DNA of 64,000 nt from Tsukamurella sp. M9C (GCF_020169415.1 NZ_JAIULG010000004.1:123807-187806), one strand, 5' to 3'; shown: positions 1-9,545, counted from the first letter of the stretch. Translations and numbers: made by a program. The notes: generated by a model not told the origin, from the letters alone.

Positions 1-32
1 CTATCCAAGCTGGCTCCGGCAGGGAGAGACTC

Positions 33-518
33 ATGAACCACGATCTGCAGACCGATACCCACGACGGTGACCTGGTGGTGTTCCTGCTCGGCATGCGCCC
101 GCGGCGCACGTGGCGCCTGGGACAGGCGGCGTTCGTCGGGCGCTCCCTGCGCAGGATGCAGGCCGAGATCGAGCGCGACCGGAAGCGCGGCGGTGCGCTG
201 GGCTACCTGGGCGGATTCAAGGCGATCGCGCCGGGCGGCCCGCTCCTCGTGCAGTACTGGCGCAGCTTCGAGGAGCTCGAGACGTACTCGCACTCCACCG
301 ATTTCGCGCACCGGCCGGCCTGGCTGCAGTTCTACAAGATGGCCCACGCCGAGGGCCGCTCGACCGTCGGCATCTGGCACGAGACCTACCGGGTTCCGGC
401 CGGCGCGCACGAGTCGATCTACGCGGACCTGTCGGCCCCGGTCGGGCTCGCCGCCGCCGTCGGCGCGCAGCCGCTGGCCCGACGGGGCCGGACCTCGCGG
501 GAGCGGATCGGCGCCTGA
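33..518 (+). CDS. DUF4188 domain-containing protein
   Basis: 161-residue protein that looks like the DUF4188 family, whose biochemical role is not established. Visible family features are the N-terminal VVFLLGMRPRR strand, the central QYWRSFEELETYS segment and the GIWHETYRV strand near residue 110; the family resembles small dimeric alpha/beta-barrel haem-oxygenase/monooxygenase-like folds. The ATG is preceded by a purine-rich AGGGAGAGA at 21-29, which supports this start. The gene converges on aglA with only 13 bases between the stops. No signal peptide is seen, so it is probably cytoplasmic. Family assignment is fairly sure; function is unknown. Confidence 0.8.
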   Translation: MNHDLQTDTHDGDLVVFLLGMRPRRTWRLGQAAFVGRSLRRMQAEIERDRKRGGALGYLGGFKAIAPGGPLLVQYWRSFEELETYSHSTDFAHRPAWLQFYKMAHAEGRSTVGIWHETYRVPAGAHESIYADLSAPVGLAAAVGAQPLARRGRTSRERIGA

Positions 519-531
519 GGCGTCGATCCGG

Positions 532-2130
532 TCAGGCGAGCCAGCAGGCGGCGTTCGGCGGCAGCAGACCGTCGACCAGCGGTGCGCTGGAGAGGATGAC
601 TTCGCCACCCGGCAGCTCGACGGGGCCGTCCGACGCGTTGAGCACGCAGGTCAGGCGGCCGTCGGTGCGCCGGAAGGCCAGCGCGCCGGGGCGCGGCGCG
701 CCGTACCACTCGATGGCGTCGCCGCGGAACTCCGGCCGCATCCGGCGCAGCTCGATGGCGGTGCGGTAGAGCGTCAGCGTCGAATCGAGGTCCTCGAGCT
801 CGGCCTCGGCCGTGAGGTCCTTCCAGTCGTCCGGCATCGGGAGCCAGGTGTCCGGGCTCGTCGAGAAGCCGTACGGCGGGAGCGTCCCCTGCCAGGGGAG
901 CGGCACCCGGCAGCCGTCGCGGCCGCGCTCGGTGTGCCCGGACCGCTCCCAGGTCGGGTCCTGGAGGGCCTCGTCGGGCAGGTCGACGTTCGGCAGGCCC
1001 AGCTCGGAGCCGTTGTAGAGGAAGGCCGTTCCCGGGAGCGCCAGCTCCACCAGGATCATCGCCCGCGCGCGGGCCGTCCCCAGCTCGCCGCCGCCGAACC
1101 GGGTCACCTCGCGCGGCACGTCGTGATTGGAGAGCGTCCACGTCGGGATGCCGTTCACCGACTCGACCGCGATCAGCGAGTTGTCGATCGCCTCGCGGAT
1201 CCCGCGCGCGTCCCACTCCGCCTCCGCGAGCCGGAAGTTGAATCCCAGGTGCAGCTCGTCGGGCCGGATGTACTCGGCGAACCGGTCGTTGTCCTTGACC
1301 CAGATCTCGCCGACGGTCACCCGGCCGGGGAACTCGTCCATCACCCGGCGGATGCGCCGATGGATCGCGTGCACGCCGGGATCGTTGAACCGCAGGTCGT
1401 TCTCGTCGTTGTCCATGATCTGGTTGTTGACCAGGTCCATGTCCGGCAGGCCCGCGGGCTTCGCCATGCCGTGCGCCACGTCGATCCGGAAGCCGTCGAC
1501 GCCGCGGTTCAGCCAGAACCGCAGGGTCTCGGCCAGGTCCTGGAAGACGTCCTCGTTCTGCCAGTTCAGGTCGGGCTGCTCGGGCGCGAAGATGTGCAGG
1601 TACCACTGGCCGGGGGTGCCGTCGGCCTCGGTGACGCGGTGCCATGCCGGGCCGCCGAAGATGCTGGGCCAGTTGTTGGGGGGCTCGTCGCCGTGCGGCC
1701 CGCGGCCGTCGCGGAAGACGTACCGGTCGCGCTCCGGGCTGCCGGGCCCCGCGGCCAACGCCGCCTGGAACCACGGGTGCCGATCGGACGTGTGGTTCGG
1801 CACCAGGTCCATGGTCACGCGGATCCGGTGGGCGTGCGCCGCCGCGATCAGCTCGTCCATGTCCTGCAGGGTGCCGAAGAGGGGGTCGATGTCCCGGGGA
1901 TCGGAGACGTCGTAGCCGTGATCGGCCATGGGGGAGCGCATCACGGGCGAGAGCCACAGCGCGTCGACCCCGAGCAGCTCCAGGTAGCCCAGCCGGTCGA
2001 TCACGCCGCGCAGATCGCCGACTCCGTCGCCGTTCGCGTCCGAGAACGACCGGGGGTACACCTGGTAGAAGATCGCGTCCTTCCACCACGGGGCCTCGAT
2101 GTAGTGGGGCGTGCGGACGGGTGGCGTCAT
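532..2130 (-). CDS. aglA: Alpha-glucosidase, GH13 family
   Basis: Glycoside hydrolase family 13 enzyme hydrolysing alpha-glucosidic bonds of malto-oligosaccharides or trehalose-like sugars in the cytoplasm. Seen: the N-terminal WWKDAIFYQVYPRSF strand, DLVPNHTS (region I), the DGFRIDVAH nucleophile Asp region, VGEIWV with the acid/base Glu, and LSNHDVPR with the third Asp. About 532 residues, normal for the family. An in-frame TTG lies at 2145, but the ATG at 2130 has AGGAG five bases upstream, so it is preferred. It follows glbO by 11 bases, the same pairing as M. tuberculosis Rv2470-Rv2471. No secretion signal. Exact substrate is not determinable from sequence. Confidence 0.92.
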   Translation of the reverse strand: MTPPVRTPHYIEAPWWKDAIFYQVYPRSFSDANGDGVGDLRGVIDRLGYLELLGVDALWLSPVMRSPMADHGYDVSDPRDIDPLFGTLQDMDELIAAAHAHRIRVTMDLVPNHTSDRHPWFQAALAAGPGSPERDRYVFRDGRGPHGDEPPNNWPSIFGGPAWHRVTEADGTPGQWYLHIFAPEQPDLNWQNEDVFQDLAETLRFWLNRGVDGFRIDVAHGMAKPAGLPDMDLVNNQIMDNDENDLRFNDPGVHAIHRRIRRVMDEFPGRVTVGEIWVKDNDRFAEYIRPDELHLGFNFRLAEAEWDARGIREAIDNSLIAVESVNGIPTWTLSNHDVPREVTRFGGGELGTARARAMILVELALPGTAFLYNGSELGLPNVDLPDEALQDPTWERSGHTERGRDGCRVPLPWQGTLPPYGFSTSPDTWLPMPDDWKDLTAEAELEDLDSTLTLYRTAIELRRMRPEFRGDAIEWYGAPRPGALAFRRTDGRLTCVLNASDGPVELPGGEVILSSAPLVDGLLPPNAACWLA

Positions 2131-2141
2131 CTCACTCCTGT

Positions 2142-2546
2142 TCAAGCGCCCATGGGGGTGTTCACGAGCATCTGTGCGGCCATCTCACAGTAGTTCCTGA
2201 GCTGCTGCTTGCGATCCGGGCTCATCCGCGCGTCGTCGATCGAGGCGATCGCCACGTCCATGCACCGCAGCCAGGCGTCGCGCTCGATCTCGGTGATGCG
2301 GAAGGGCACGTGCCGCATGCGGAGTCGCGGGTGTCCGCGCTGCTCGGAGTAGGTACGCGGCCCGCCCCAGTACTGCTCGAAGAACATCCGCAACCGCACT
2401 TCCGCGGGGCCGAGGTCCTCTTCCGGATACAGGGGGCGGAGCAGCTCGTCGCGCGCCACCTCCTGGTAGAAGCGGTGGATCAACTCCGCGAAGGTGTCCG
2501 CGCCGCCGACGGCGTCGTAGAAGCTCTGCTGGTCCGGCGTGCTCAC
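2142..2546 (-). CDS. glbO: Group II truncated haemoglobin
   Basis: 134-residue 2-on-2 globin of the trHbO class, binding haem and O2, CO or NO in the cytoplasm. Group II hallmarks are visible: Tyr in RFYQEVA (B10), Tyr in PLYPEED (CD1), the proximal His in RMRHVPF (F8) and Trp in DAWLRCM (G8). The start is GTG at 2546; the reading frame stays open far upstream, but only this start gives the family length. It is the first gene of a two-gene unit with aglA and diverges from the PAS-GGDEF gene, with 78 bases between the starts. Role in O2 handling or NO detoxification is inferred from the family. Confidence 0.93.
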   Translation of the reverse strand: MSTPDQQSFYDAVGGADTFAELIHRFYQEVARDELLRPLYPEEDLGPAEVRLRMFFEQYWGGPRTYSEQRGHPRLRMRHVPFRITEIERDAWLRCMDVAIASIDDARMSPDRKQQLRNYCEMAAQMLVNTPMGA

Positions 2547-2611
2547 GCCCTCCAGTCTCGCACGGGCCGTCTCGACGGCCGTTCGAGGTTCGTCGTCGCG
2601 CCGGACTCGCA

Positions 2612-2625
2612 TACTGTCGGGACGA
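2612..2625 (+). promoter_or_regulatory. Leaderless promoter of the PAS-GGDEF gene
   Basis: TACTGT at 2612-2617 fits the actinobacterial TANNNT -10 element and lies seven bases before the ATG at 2625, so transcription would begin at or next to the start codon. No Shine-Dalgarno sequence and no convincing -35 element are present. Confidence 0.45.
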
Positions 2626-4445
2626 TGAGCGAGGAATCGATCGACGCCGGCGACGGTGCCACGGTCCGGCGCCTGCGCGAGCGCGTCGCATCGCTGACCG
2701 CCGAGCTCGACGACACCCGGCGGTCCCTGCCCATGTTCCGGGCGATCGCCGAGGCGGCGACGGACCTCATCTACGTCAAGGACCTCGCGGGCCGGTACCT
2801 GTTCGTCAACGACGCCGTCGCCCGGCTCTACGGGGTCCGGGTGGCCGACTTCCTCGGCAACGACGACCGGCAGATGTTCGACGCGGCGGCGGCGGCGCAA
2901 CTGCGGGAGACGGACCGCGAGATCATGCGCACCGGGGTCGGGCAGGAACTCGAGGAGTCGACGACCGTCGACGGCCTGGCGCGGACGTTCCTGTCCACGA
3001 AGTCCCCGTACCGCGACGCCGACGGCGAGATCGTCGGGCTGATCGGCGTGTCCCGCGACATCACCGACACCCGCAGCACCGCCGAGGAGGTCGCCAGGTT
3101 GCGGGCGCTCCAGGCCGCCGCGACCGCTGCGGCGAATCCCGGCCCGGTCTCGGGTGCCGATTTCGCCACCTTCCGCACCTTCCAGGCCATCGCCGACGCC
3201 GCGCCCGACTCCGTCTACGTCAAGGATCGCCAGGGGCGATTCATGTTCCTCAACCGTGCCGCGGTGCGCGTCCTGCAGGCCACCGAGTTGCCCATCGGCG
3301 AGGTGCTCGGGAGCACCGACGACGACTTCCTCGACGCCCGGGCCGCTGCGCGGGTCATGGGCACCGACCAGGAGGTGATGGAGACCGGGATCGCGCAGGA
3401 GGTCGACGAGTCGGCCCTGATCGACGGCCGATGGCGCACCGTCCGTTCGCTCAAGGCGCCGTACCGCGACGAGTCCGGCCGTGTGATCGGGCTCGTCGGG
3501 ATCTCGCGCGACGTGACGGCGACCCGGCAGATGGAGGCCCGCCTCCTGCGCGCCGAGGCGCGCTGGCAGTTCGCGCTCGACACGGCCGGCGAGGGCATCT
3601 GGGACTGGGACCTCGCTTCGCGGGAGGTCTACTACTCGCCCCGCTGGAAGAGCATGCTGGGCTACGGCGCCGACGAGATCGGCGACACCACGAACGAGTG
3701 GGAGCGTCGGGTGCATCCCGACGACCTGGAGGCCGCCCTGCGCGCCATGAACCGGCACATGCGCGGCGAGACCGCGGAGTATCGCTGCGAGCACAGGATC
3801 CGGACGAAGTCGGGCGAGTACCTGTGGGTGCGCGGCCGGGGGCGCGTCATCGAGCGGTCCGAGACCGGCGCGATCGTGCGGATCATCGGCAGCCTGACCG
3901 ACGTCACGGCCGAGATCGCCGAGCGGCGCGCGCTCCAGGACGCGGCGCAGGAACTCAGCCGGCTCGCGGAGATCGACGAGCTGACCGGGATCGCGAACCG
4001 CCGGGGCTTCGGTCGCGCGCTCGACGCCGCACTGCGCGAGGCGGCCGACGTCGGGGACCTCGTGCACCTCGCCCTCATCGACGTCGACGGCTTCAAGACC
4101 TACAACGACACCCACGGGCACGTCGTCGGGGATCACGTGCTGCGCGAGCTGGCCGCGGTGATCGCGCGGATCCCGTCCCGCCGGGGCGAGGTCGCGGCGC
4201 GGTACGGCGGCGACGAGTTGGCGCTGCTGCTGGTGGGCGACGTCGACCTGGCCGCGGTGCTCGAGTCGGTCCGGCGCGACATCCTCGCGCTCGGGCTCGC
4301 GCCGAACGGGCTGCCGGTCTCGGTCAGCATCGGCGGGGTGTCCGCGACGGCGTCGACCACGGCTCCGGGCCTGCTGCTGCACGAGGCGGACCGTCGGCTG
4401 TACCGGGCGAAGGCGGACGGCCGCAACCGGGTCGTCGCCGGTTAG
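2625..4445 (+). CDS. Triple-PAS diguanylate cyclase (GGDEF)
   Basis: 606-residue soluble sensor predicted to make cyclic di-GMP from two GTP. A short N-terminal coiled segment (about 10-40) is followed by PAS1 (about 45-155), PAS2 (about 185-300), a PAS_3-type domain (about 305-430, with [16 protein letters not shown]) and a GGDEF domain (about 445-600). The signature is [11 protein letters not shown], a permitted variant with Leu in the last position. The upstream inhibitory-site position reads RRGE rather than RxxD, so product inhibition may be weak. PAS1 and PAS2 resemble each other closely (YVKD..GR..F.N and SPYRD/APYRD.G..IGL.G.SRD), indicating tandem duplication. No EAL domain and no membrane segment. 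Confidence 0.9.
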   Translation: MSEESIDAGDGATVRRLRERVASLTAELDDTRRSLPMFRAIAEAATDLIYVKDLAGRYLFVNDAVARLYGVRVADFLGNDDRQMFDAAAAAQLRETDREIMRTGVGQELEESTTVDGLARTFLSTKSPYRDADGEIVGLIGVSRDITDTRSTAEEVARLRALQAAATAAANPGPVSGADFATFRTFQAIADAAPDSVYVKDRQGRFMFLNRAAVRVLQATELPIGEVLGSTDDDFLDARAAARVMGTDQEVMETGIAQEVDESALIDGRWRTVRSLKAPYRDESGRVIGLVGISRDVTATRQMEARLLRAEARWQFALDTAGEGIWDWDLASREVYYSPRWKSMLGYGADEIGDTTNEWERRVHPDDLEAALRAMNRHMRGETAEYRCEHRIRTKSGEYLWVRGRGRVIERSETGAIVRIIGSLTDVTAEIAERRALQDAAQELSRLAEIDELTGIANRRGFGRALDAALREAADVGDLVHLALIDVDGFKTYNDTHGHVVGDHVLRELAAVIARIPSRRGEVAARYGGDELALLLVGDVDLAAVLESVRRDILALGLAPNGLPVSVSIGGVSATASTTAPGLLLHEADRRLYRAKADGRNRVVAG

Positions 4446-4591
4446 GTCACCTGACGTTCACCCGGTATCCGCCGATTCGCCTCGGGAAATGCGCGGAAAT
4501 CACCGTGCGGATCGCCGTCGGCCGTGGTGCACTACTAGAGGCGAAGGGCCTCGGCCGACCGGCGGGGCCCGCGCGACGGTGAGGAGTGTCG

Positions 4592-5182
4592 ATGAAGCGA
4601 ACGCACGCCGCGGGTGGCCCCGCGACCACGGCGCTCGCCGACGACTCCCGTTCCGGTGGTGCCGTGTGGGGCACGCGCAGGGTGCTGCTGCTCAACGCCA
4701 CCTACGAGCCACTGACCGCGATCTCGATGCGGAGGGCGATAGTCCTCATGCTCAGGGATAGGGCCGACGTGGTCCACGACGATCCGAACGGTCCGCTGGT
4801 TCATTCAGCGGACCGTTCGCTGTCTGTGCCGTCGGTCATCCGCTTGCGGACGTACGTCCGCGTGCCGTACCGCGCCCAGGTGCCCATGACGCGCGCGGCG
4901 CTGATGCACCGCGACCGGTTCCGCTGCGGCTACTGCGGCGGCAAGGCGGACACCATCGACCACGTCCTGCCGCGCTCCCGCGGCGGCGGTCACGGTTGGG
5001 AGAACTGCGTCGCCTGCTGCGCGTCCTGCAACCACCGCAAGGCCGACCGGCTGCTGTCCGAAATCGGCTGGAAGCTGCGCACCGAGCCGCGGGCGCCGCA
5101 GGGGCGGCATTGGCGCCTCCTGTCGACGCTCAAGGAGGTCGACCCGATGTGGAGTCGGTATCTCGACCTCGATGCGGCATAG
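4592..5182 (+). CDS. HNH endonuclease
   Basis: 196-residue protein of the actinobacterial HNH family that includes M. tuberculosis Rv2469c. The C-terminal half carries CGYC, the DH of the HNH core (TIDHVLPRSRGG), an ENCVACC segment and CNHRKADR, consistent with a zinc-supported beta-beta-alpha metal nuclease fold. The N-terminal part (VLLLNATYEPL) is typical of the family. An in-frame GTG lies at 4586, but the ATG at 4592 is spaced five bases from GAGGAG, so it is preferred. It is followed by ctaJ and the DUF5130 gene as in mycobacteria. The physiological DNA target is unknown. Confidence 0.85.
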   Translation: MKRTHAAGGPATTALADDSRSGGAVWGTRRVLLLNATYEPLTAISMRRAIVLMLRDRADVVHDDPNGPLVHSADRSLSVPSVIRLRTYVRVPYRAQVPMTRAALMHRDRFRCGYCGGKADTIDHVLPRSRGGGHGWENCVACCASCNHRKADRLLSEIGWKLRTEPRAPQGRHWRLLSTLKEVDPMWSRYLDLDAA

Positions 5183-5247
5183 GCTAAGTTGTTCCACAGA
5201 CCGACCAGCGCCGTCGGGCGTCCGACAGAGAAGGAAAGGGGCCCACA

Positions 5248-5505
5248 GTGAGCTTGCTCAACATCGTCGGCGGGATCACCGTCGTCGCGACGATCGTGAT
5301 CGTCGTCCTGTGTGTCATCTCGATGGCCACCGGCCGCAACGAGAAGTACCAGCAGCCGGGCGAGTACAAGCTCGGTGAGCCGTGGACCCGCGAGCCCATG
5401 CTGTTCAGCGCGGTCGACGAGGCCCCCGTGGGCCCGCACGGTGCGCACCACGGCGACCATGACAACGAGAACCTGATCGGGGGTGCCGCTCGTGGCAAGT
5501 GGTGA
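5248..5505 (+). CDS. ctaJ: aa3-type cytochrome c oxidase accessory subunit CtaJ
   Basis: 85-residue single-pass membrane protein. Residues about 5-27 form the only hydrophobic helix; the remainder is polar, with a His-rich stretch (GPHGAHHGDHD) before a short C-terminal tail. Size, topology and location directly upstream of the DUF5130 gene and beside the HNH gene match CtaJ, a small subunit found with the actinobacterial cytochrome bcc-aa3 supercomplex. The start is GTG behind GAGAAGGAAAGGGG. Its last codons overlap the next gene, suggesting translational coupling. The assignment rests on family size and synteny, not on catalytic motifs. Confidence 0.75.
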   Translation: MSLLNIVGGITVVATIVIVVLCVISMATGRNEKYQQPGEYKLGEPWTREPMLFSAVDEAPVGPHGAHHGDHDNENLIGGAARGKW

Positions 5506-5974
5506 CCAGACGCAGACCGTCGCCGTTCCGCAGGGCGAGCTGCCCATCGGTACGGCCATCACGTCGAGCGGCCGCATCTCGGCGGCGCGCCAGGCGAGCG
5601 ACAGCCCGGCCAACCCGCCGTTCTCCCGTGAGGAGCTGATCGGCCTCGACGAGGCGCTGATCCGCGCGACCCGCGACGCGAACGCCCGGTTCTCGGTGTA
5701 CATCGGCGACCTGGGTGACGACGCGCACGCCGGCGCAGAGGCCGTGCTCCGCCAGGCTCCCGAGCCCGAGTACGCCGCCCTCATCGCCGTCTCCCCGAAC
5801 ACGCGCGACATCGTCGTGCTCACCGGTAGCGGCGTCGCCGACCGCCTGGGCGACAAGGTCGCGCAGCTCGGCGTCACCGCCGCGATCCCGCCCTTCCAGG
5901 CCGGCGATCTGATCGACGGCGTCATCGCCGCCCTGCGCGTCATGGCCTCGGCCGTGAAGCCGCCCACGGCGTAA
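5492..5974 (+). CDS. DUF5130 domain-containing protein (TPM-like)
   Basis: About 160 residues, homologous in context and length to M. tuberculosis Rv2468c (DUF5130). The core FSREELIGLDEALIRATRDA...FSVYIGDLG resembles the TPM fold (small alpha/beta domain sometimes linked to phosphatase or photosystem-repair roles), but no function is established. It has no signal peptide or membrane helix. Two in-frame GTG starts are possible, 5483 and 5492; the second places a GGGGG run about eight bases upstream and is chosen. Either start overlaps the end of ctaJ, so the two are probably co-translated. Confidence 0.75.
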   Translation: MASGDQTQTVAVPQGELPIGTAITSSGRISAARQASDSPANPPFSREELIGLDEALIRATRDANARFSVYIGDLGDDAHAGAEAVLRQAPEPEYAALIAVSPNTRDIVVLTGSGVADRLGDKVAQLGVTAAIPPFQAGDLIDGVIAALRVMASAVKPPTA

Positions 5975-5988
5975 GCGCTTCGACACGC

Positions 5989-6022
5989 GACAGGCCCACC
6001 GGATCCGTCCGGTGGGCCTGTC
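5989..6022. terminator. Intrinsic terminator, 15-bp perfect stem
   Basis: A perfect 15-bp inverted repeat (5989-6003 and 6008-6022) with a TCCG loop sits between the convergent DUF5130 and YchJ-like genes, so it can serve both strands. No strong U-tract, as is common in high-GC actinobacteria. Confidence 0.8.
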
Positions 6023-6035
6023 TCGTTCCCGGGGG

Positions 6036-6359
6036 CTACTCGGGGAAGTCCCCGTCGACGTAGAACCACCGCCCGTCCTCGCGGACGAAGCGGGAGCGTT
6101 CGTGGAGGACGCCGTGCGCGCCGTCCGCGACGTACGTCGCCCGGAACTCGACGATGCCCGTGTCGTCGGTCGCGGCGCCGGCGACGGTGTCCACGATCTG
6201 CAGGCCGCGCCACCGCACGTCCTCGTCGAGCTCGAGGTCCGCCGGGCGGGTGCTCGGGTGCCACGAGGCGAGCAGCCACGCCGCGTCGCCGTCGCGGAAG
6301 GCGGCGAACCGGGAGCGCATCAGCGCCTCGGCGGTCTCGGGTGTGTGGTGTGCGTCCAT
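6036..6359 (-). CDS. YchJ-like (UPF0225) protein without the zinc-binding end
   Basis: 107-residue protein matching the central NTF2-like domain of the YchJ family: PETAEALMRSRFAAF, then WLLASWHPSTRP and FRATYV, ending in ERSRFVREDGRWFYVDGD. Full YchJ proteins normally begin with a CPCG..SYAECC SEC-C zinc motif; here the start codon lies just before PETAEALM and no cysteine cluster is encoded upstream in this frame. The protein may therefore be a naturally short version. Cytoplasmic, function unknown. It diverges from the secreted SnoaL-like gene. Confidence 0.75.
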   Translation of the reverse strand: MDAHHTPETAEALMRSRFAAFRDGDAAWLLASWHPSTRPADLELDEDVRWRGLQIVDTVAGAATDDTGIVEFRATYVADGAHGVLHERSRFVREDGRWFYVDGDFPE

Positions 6360-6428
6360 TCGTGCAGCGTACGGCGATGGTCATCACGTTGTGCTCGGCG
6401 CCCGATCGTGTTCTGATCGAATCAAAGT

Positions 6429-6442
6429 ATTGAAGTTTCAAT
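6429..6442. promoter_or_regulatory. Candidate operator palindrome
   Basis: ATTGAA-GT-TTCAAT is a perfect 14-bp palindrome between the divergent YchJ-like and SnoaL-like genes, 14 bases before the chosen ATG at 6456. It resembles MarR-type operators, but no regulator is encoded next to it. Confidence 0.35.
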
Positions 6443-6455
6443 GATTGGACACGGT

Positions 6456-6917
6456 ATGAACCTCAACCGGACGATCCGTAACGCCGTCGCCGCCGTGCTC
6501 ACCGTCGGCGCACTGGTCCTCGGCGTCGCCGCCCAGGCGAGCGCGGCACCGTCGACCCCGCGGGAGGTCGTGACGGCCTTCTACACCGAGGGCTTCGTGC
6601 AGCGGGACATCGCGGGTGCGGCGCAGCGCTACATCGGCGACCACTACATCCAGCACAACCCCGAGGTCGCCGACGGCCGCGACGCCTTCGTCAAGGTCCT
6701 CGGGCCCGTCGTGAAGGACCCGAAGTACAGCACGTCCATCGTGCGCGTCGTCGCGGACGGCGACATCGTCGTGGTCTACGCGAAGTCGGTCTACGACGGC
6801 AAGGCGCAGGCGGTCGCCGACATCTTCCGCGTCGCGAACGGCAAGATCGTCGAGCACTGGGACGTCATCCAGGACGACCCGGGCAAGACGGTGAGCGGCC
6901 ACCCGTTCATCAGCTGA
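6456..6917 (+). CDS. Secreted SnoaL/NTF2-like protein
   Basis: About 153 residues. An N-terminal signal peptide (basic MNLNRTIRN, hydrophobic VLTVGALVLGVA, likely cleavage after ASA) precedes a SnoaL-like polyketide-cyclase/NTF2 fold: REVVTAFYTEGF, YIGDHYIQHNPEV, and GKIVEHWDVIQDDP near the C-terminus. Such proteins often bind hydrophobic ligands; no specific substrate can be assigned. An in-frame ATG at 6441 overlaps the upstream palindrome, and the ATG at 6456 gives a more typical signal peptide. The gene is monocistronic and ends at a strong bidirectional terminator. Confidence 0.8.
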   Translation: MNLNRTIRNAVAAVLTVGALVLGVAAQASAAPSTPREVVTAFYTEGFVQRDIAGAAQRYIGDHYIQHNPEVADGRDAFVKVLGPVVKDPKYSTSIVRVVADGDIVVVYAKSVYDGKAQAVADIFRVANGKIVEHWDVIQDDPGKTVSGHPFIS

Positions 6918-6933
6918 GCCCCGCACACGACCG

Positions 6934-6963
6934 CGGCCCCGGGATCGAACGATCCCGGGGCCG
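6934..6963. terminator. Bidirectional intrinsic terminator, 14-bp perfect stem
   Basis: A perfect 14-bp GC-rich inverted repeat (6934-6947 and 6950-6963, two-base spacer) lies between the convergent SnoaL-like gene and pepN. Confidence 0.8.
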
Positions 6964-6977
6964 CCGTCGTATGAGCG

Positions 6978-9545
6978 TCAGGCGCGGTCGAAGGCCCGCG
7001 CCGCCAGCGAGCGGACGATGCCCGCGCGGCCCTCGAGCACGAGGCGGCGCAGGGCCGGGGGCTTGTCGCCCGCGAGCCAGGCGTCCGCGGCGGCCACGGC
7101 CCCGTCGGAGATGTCCCACGACGGGTACAGGCCCACGACCACCGTCTGCGCGACCTCGGAGGACCGGCGCCCCCACACCTGGTCGATCGAGTCGAAGTAG
7201 CGCGCCGTGAAGGGCGCCAGCAGCTCGCCCTGCCCGGGCGCGACGATGCCCGCGGAGATCGCGCGGGTCAGCGTGTTCGACAGCGAGTCGTCGCCGAACA
7301 CCTTCTCCCAGGCCTCCTCCTTGACCCGGACGTCCGGCCGGGCGGCCAGCGCGGCCGCGGCGGACCGCTCGCCCGCGGCGGTCGGGTCGCGCAGCACCTC
7401 GGCCTCGATCTCGTCGGTGCCCGCGGCCCCGGCGCGCGCCAGGGCGGTCAGGAGGCGCCACCGCAGGTCGGTGTCGACGGTCAGCCCGGCCAGCCCGACG
7501 GTGGCGGGCTCGGCACCGTCGTACAGCGCCTGCAGCGCCTCGACCTCGGCGCGCCCCAGCGCCGACGCCGCGAGGGCGTTGACGAAGGCGAGCTGGAAGT
7601 CCGAGCCCGCCTCGGCATCGCGGGCCAGCCCGAGCAGGCCGGAGGCGAGCCGCTCGCGCCCCTCCGCGGCGGCCCAGGCGGGGTCGGCGTAGGACTCGAC
7701 GGCCGTCTGCGCCTGCAGCACGACGCGCTGGACCACGCCCACCTCGGTCTCGGCGCCGATACCGCCGAGCACCAGCTCGACGAAGTCGCGGGCCTTCATC
7801 TCGGCCTGCCGCGTCATCTCCCAGGCCGCGGACCAGCCGAGCGTGCGGGGGAGCGAGTCGGCGATGTCCGCGATGCGGCTCGTCACCGTCGCCAGCGAGA
7901 CCGGGTCCAGCCGCACCGAGCAGTAGGTGAGGTCGTCGTCGTTGACCAGAACGAGCTCGCCGCGGTGCACGCCCACCAGCTCCGGGACGTCGGTGCGCGC
8001 ACCGGCGACGTCGAGCTCGACGCGCTGCGTGCGCACCAGCTTCCCGTCCTGATCGGCGTACACGCCCACGGCGAGGCGGTGCGTGCGCAGCTCGCCGGCG
8101 CCCGGCTCCGCGCCCTCCTGGACGATGGCGAACCGGGTGAAGTTCCCGTCGCCGTCGACCTCGAAGTCGGGGCGCAGGATGTTGATGCCGGTGGTCTTGA
8201 GCCACTGGGCGCCCCAGTCCGACAGGTCGCGGCCCGACGAGGCCTCCAGCGCGCGCAGCAGGTCGTCGAAGGTGGCGTTGCCGAACTTGTGCTCCACGAA
8301 GTACGTGCGCAGGCCGGCGAGGAAGGGCTCGAGGCCCACGTAGGCGACGAGCTGCTTGAGCACCGACGCGCCCTTGGCGTAGGTGATGCCGTCGAAGTTG
8401 ACCTCGACGGCCTGCAGGTCGGGGATGTCGGCCGCGACGGGGTGCGTCGACGGGAGCTGGTCCTGCCGGTACGCCCAGGACTTCTCGACGTTCGCGAAGG
8501 TGGTCCACGCCGAGGTGTACTCGGTGGCCTCCGCCTGGCTGAGCACCGACGCGAAGGTCGCGAAGGACTCGTTCAGCCACAGGTCGTCCCACCAGCGCAT
8601 GGTGACCAGGTCGCCGAACCACATGTGCGCCATCTCGTGCAGCACGGTCTCGCAGCGGCGCTCGTAGAGGTAGCGCGTGACCTTCGACCGGAAGACGTAG
8701 TCCTCGAGGAAGGTGACCGCGCCGGCGTTCTCCATCGCGCCCGCGTTGAACTCCGGCACGAACAGCTGGTCGTACTTGCCGAAGGCGTAGGGGATGCCGA
8801 AGTTCTTGTGGTAGAAGCCGAAACCCTGCTTGGTCTCGGTGAACAGCCGGTCGGCGTCCATGTACTCGCCGAGGCTGGCACGGCAGAACAGGCGCAGGTC
8901 GATGGTGCCGTGCTCGTCCGTGTAGGCGTCCGTCCACACCGCGTACGGGCCCGCGATGAGCGCCACCAGGTAGGTCGACATCGGCTCGGTCGTGACGAAG
9001 GTCCAGCGGTGCGCGCCGGTCGGCAGCGGCTCCCGGGTCGCCTCCGCGCCGCCCGTCACCACGGTCCAGTCCGACGGTGCCGTCGCGGCCACGTCGAAGA
9101 CGGCCTTGAGGTCGGGCTGGTCGAAGCACGCGAACATGCGCTTGGCGTCGGCCGTCTCGAACTGCGAGTACAGGTAGACCGCGCCGTCCGCGGGATCGAC
9201 GAAGCGGTGCAGGCCCTCGCCGGTGTTGGAGTAGAAGAACCGGCCCGAGATCACCAGCTCGTTCTCGGCAGCGAGGCCGTGCAGCGCGAGTCCGCCCTCC
9301 TCGGTGTAGCCGGAGGTGTCGACGGGCCGCCCGTTGAGCGTGGCCGTGATGCCGCTGGCGATGAGGTCGATGAACGTCTCCGCACCCGGCGTCGCCGTGA
9401 ACGTGATCGTCGTGGTCGACCCGAAGGTCTTGTCGCCGGGCGCATCCGCCCCGTCGGTGAGGTCGAGGTCGATCGCGTAGCGCGAGACGGCGACGGTCGC
9501 GGCGCGCTCGGCGGCCTGGACCCGGGTGAGGTTGGGCGCGGACAA
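6978..9545 (-). CDS. pepN: Aminopeptidase N (M1 family)
   Basis: 855-residue zinc metallo-aminopeptidase that removes N-terminal residues from peptides in the cytoplasm. The GAMENAG substrate-binding motif, the HEMAH zinc motif (HEXXH) and the downstream NES with the third zinc ligand Glu are all present, followed by the long helical ERAP1-like C-terminal domain. The frame runs further upstream, but the TTG at 9545 (protein starting LSAPNLTR) follows AGAAGGAG by about seven bases and matches the mycobacterial length of about 860. Homologue of Rv2467 and, as there, adjacent to and divergent from the DsbA-like gene. Confidence 0.95.
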   Translation of the reverse strand: MSAPNLTRVQAAERAATVAVSRYAIDLDLTDGADAPGDKTFGSTTTITFTATPGAETFIDLIASGITATLNGRPVDTSGYTEEGGLALHGLAAENELVISGRFFYSNTGEGLHRFVDPADGAVYLYSQFETADAKRMFACFDQPDLKAVFDVAATAPSDWTVVTGGAEATREPLPTGAHRWTFVTTEPMSTYLVALIAGPYAVWTDAYTDEHGTIDLRLFCRASLGEYMDADRLFTETKQGFGFYHKNFGIPYAFGKYDQLFVPEFNAGAMENAGAVTFLEDYVFRSKVTRYLYERRCETVLHEMAHMWFGDLVTMRWWDDLWLNESFATFASVLSQAEATEYTSAWTTFANVEKSWAYRQDQLPSTHPVAADIPDLQAVEVNFDGITYAKGASVLKQLVAYVGLEPFLAGLRTYFVEHKFGNATFDDLLRALEASSGRDLSDWGAQWLKTTGINILRPDFEVDGDGNFTRFAIVQEGAEPGAGELRTHRLAVGVYADQDGKLVRTQRVELDVAGARTDVPELVGVHRGELVLVNDDDLTYCSVRLDPVSLATVTSRIADIADSLPRTLGWSAAWEMTRQAEMKARDFVELVLGGIGAETEVGVVQRVVLQAQTAVESYADPAWAAAEGRERLASGLLGLARDAEAGSDFQLAFVNALAASALGRAEVEALQALYDGAEPATVGLAGLTVDTDLRWRLLTALARAGAAGTDEIEAEVLRDPTAAGERSAAAALAARPDVRVKEEAWEKVFGDDSLSNTLTRAISAGIVAPGQGELLAPFTARYFDSIDQVWGRRSSEVAQTVVVGLYPSWDISDGAVAAADAWLAGDKPPALRRLVLEGRAGIVRSLAARAFDRA

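Noticed and set aside
67..2193. Long plus-strand open frame across the aglA region
   Set aside because: It is the antisense shadow of the GH13 gene: low-complexity Arg/Ala/Val-rich translation with no family motifs, while the minus strand shows all catalytic motifs.
2547..4382. Minus-strand frame upstream of glbO that would extend the globin to over 700 residues
   Set aside because: It lies entirely antisense to the PAS-GGDEF gene and has no domain character; the GTG at 2546 gives the normal globin length.
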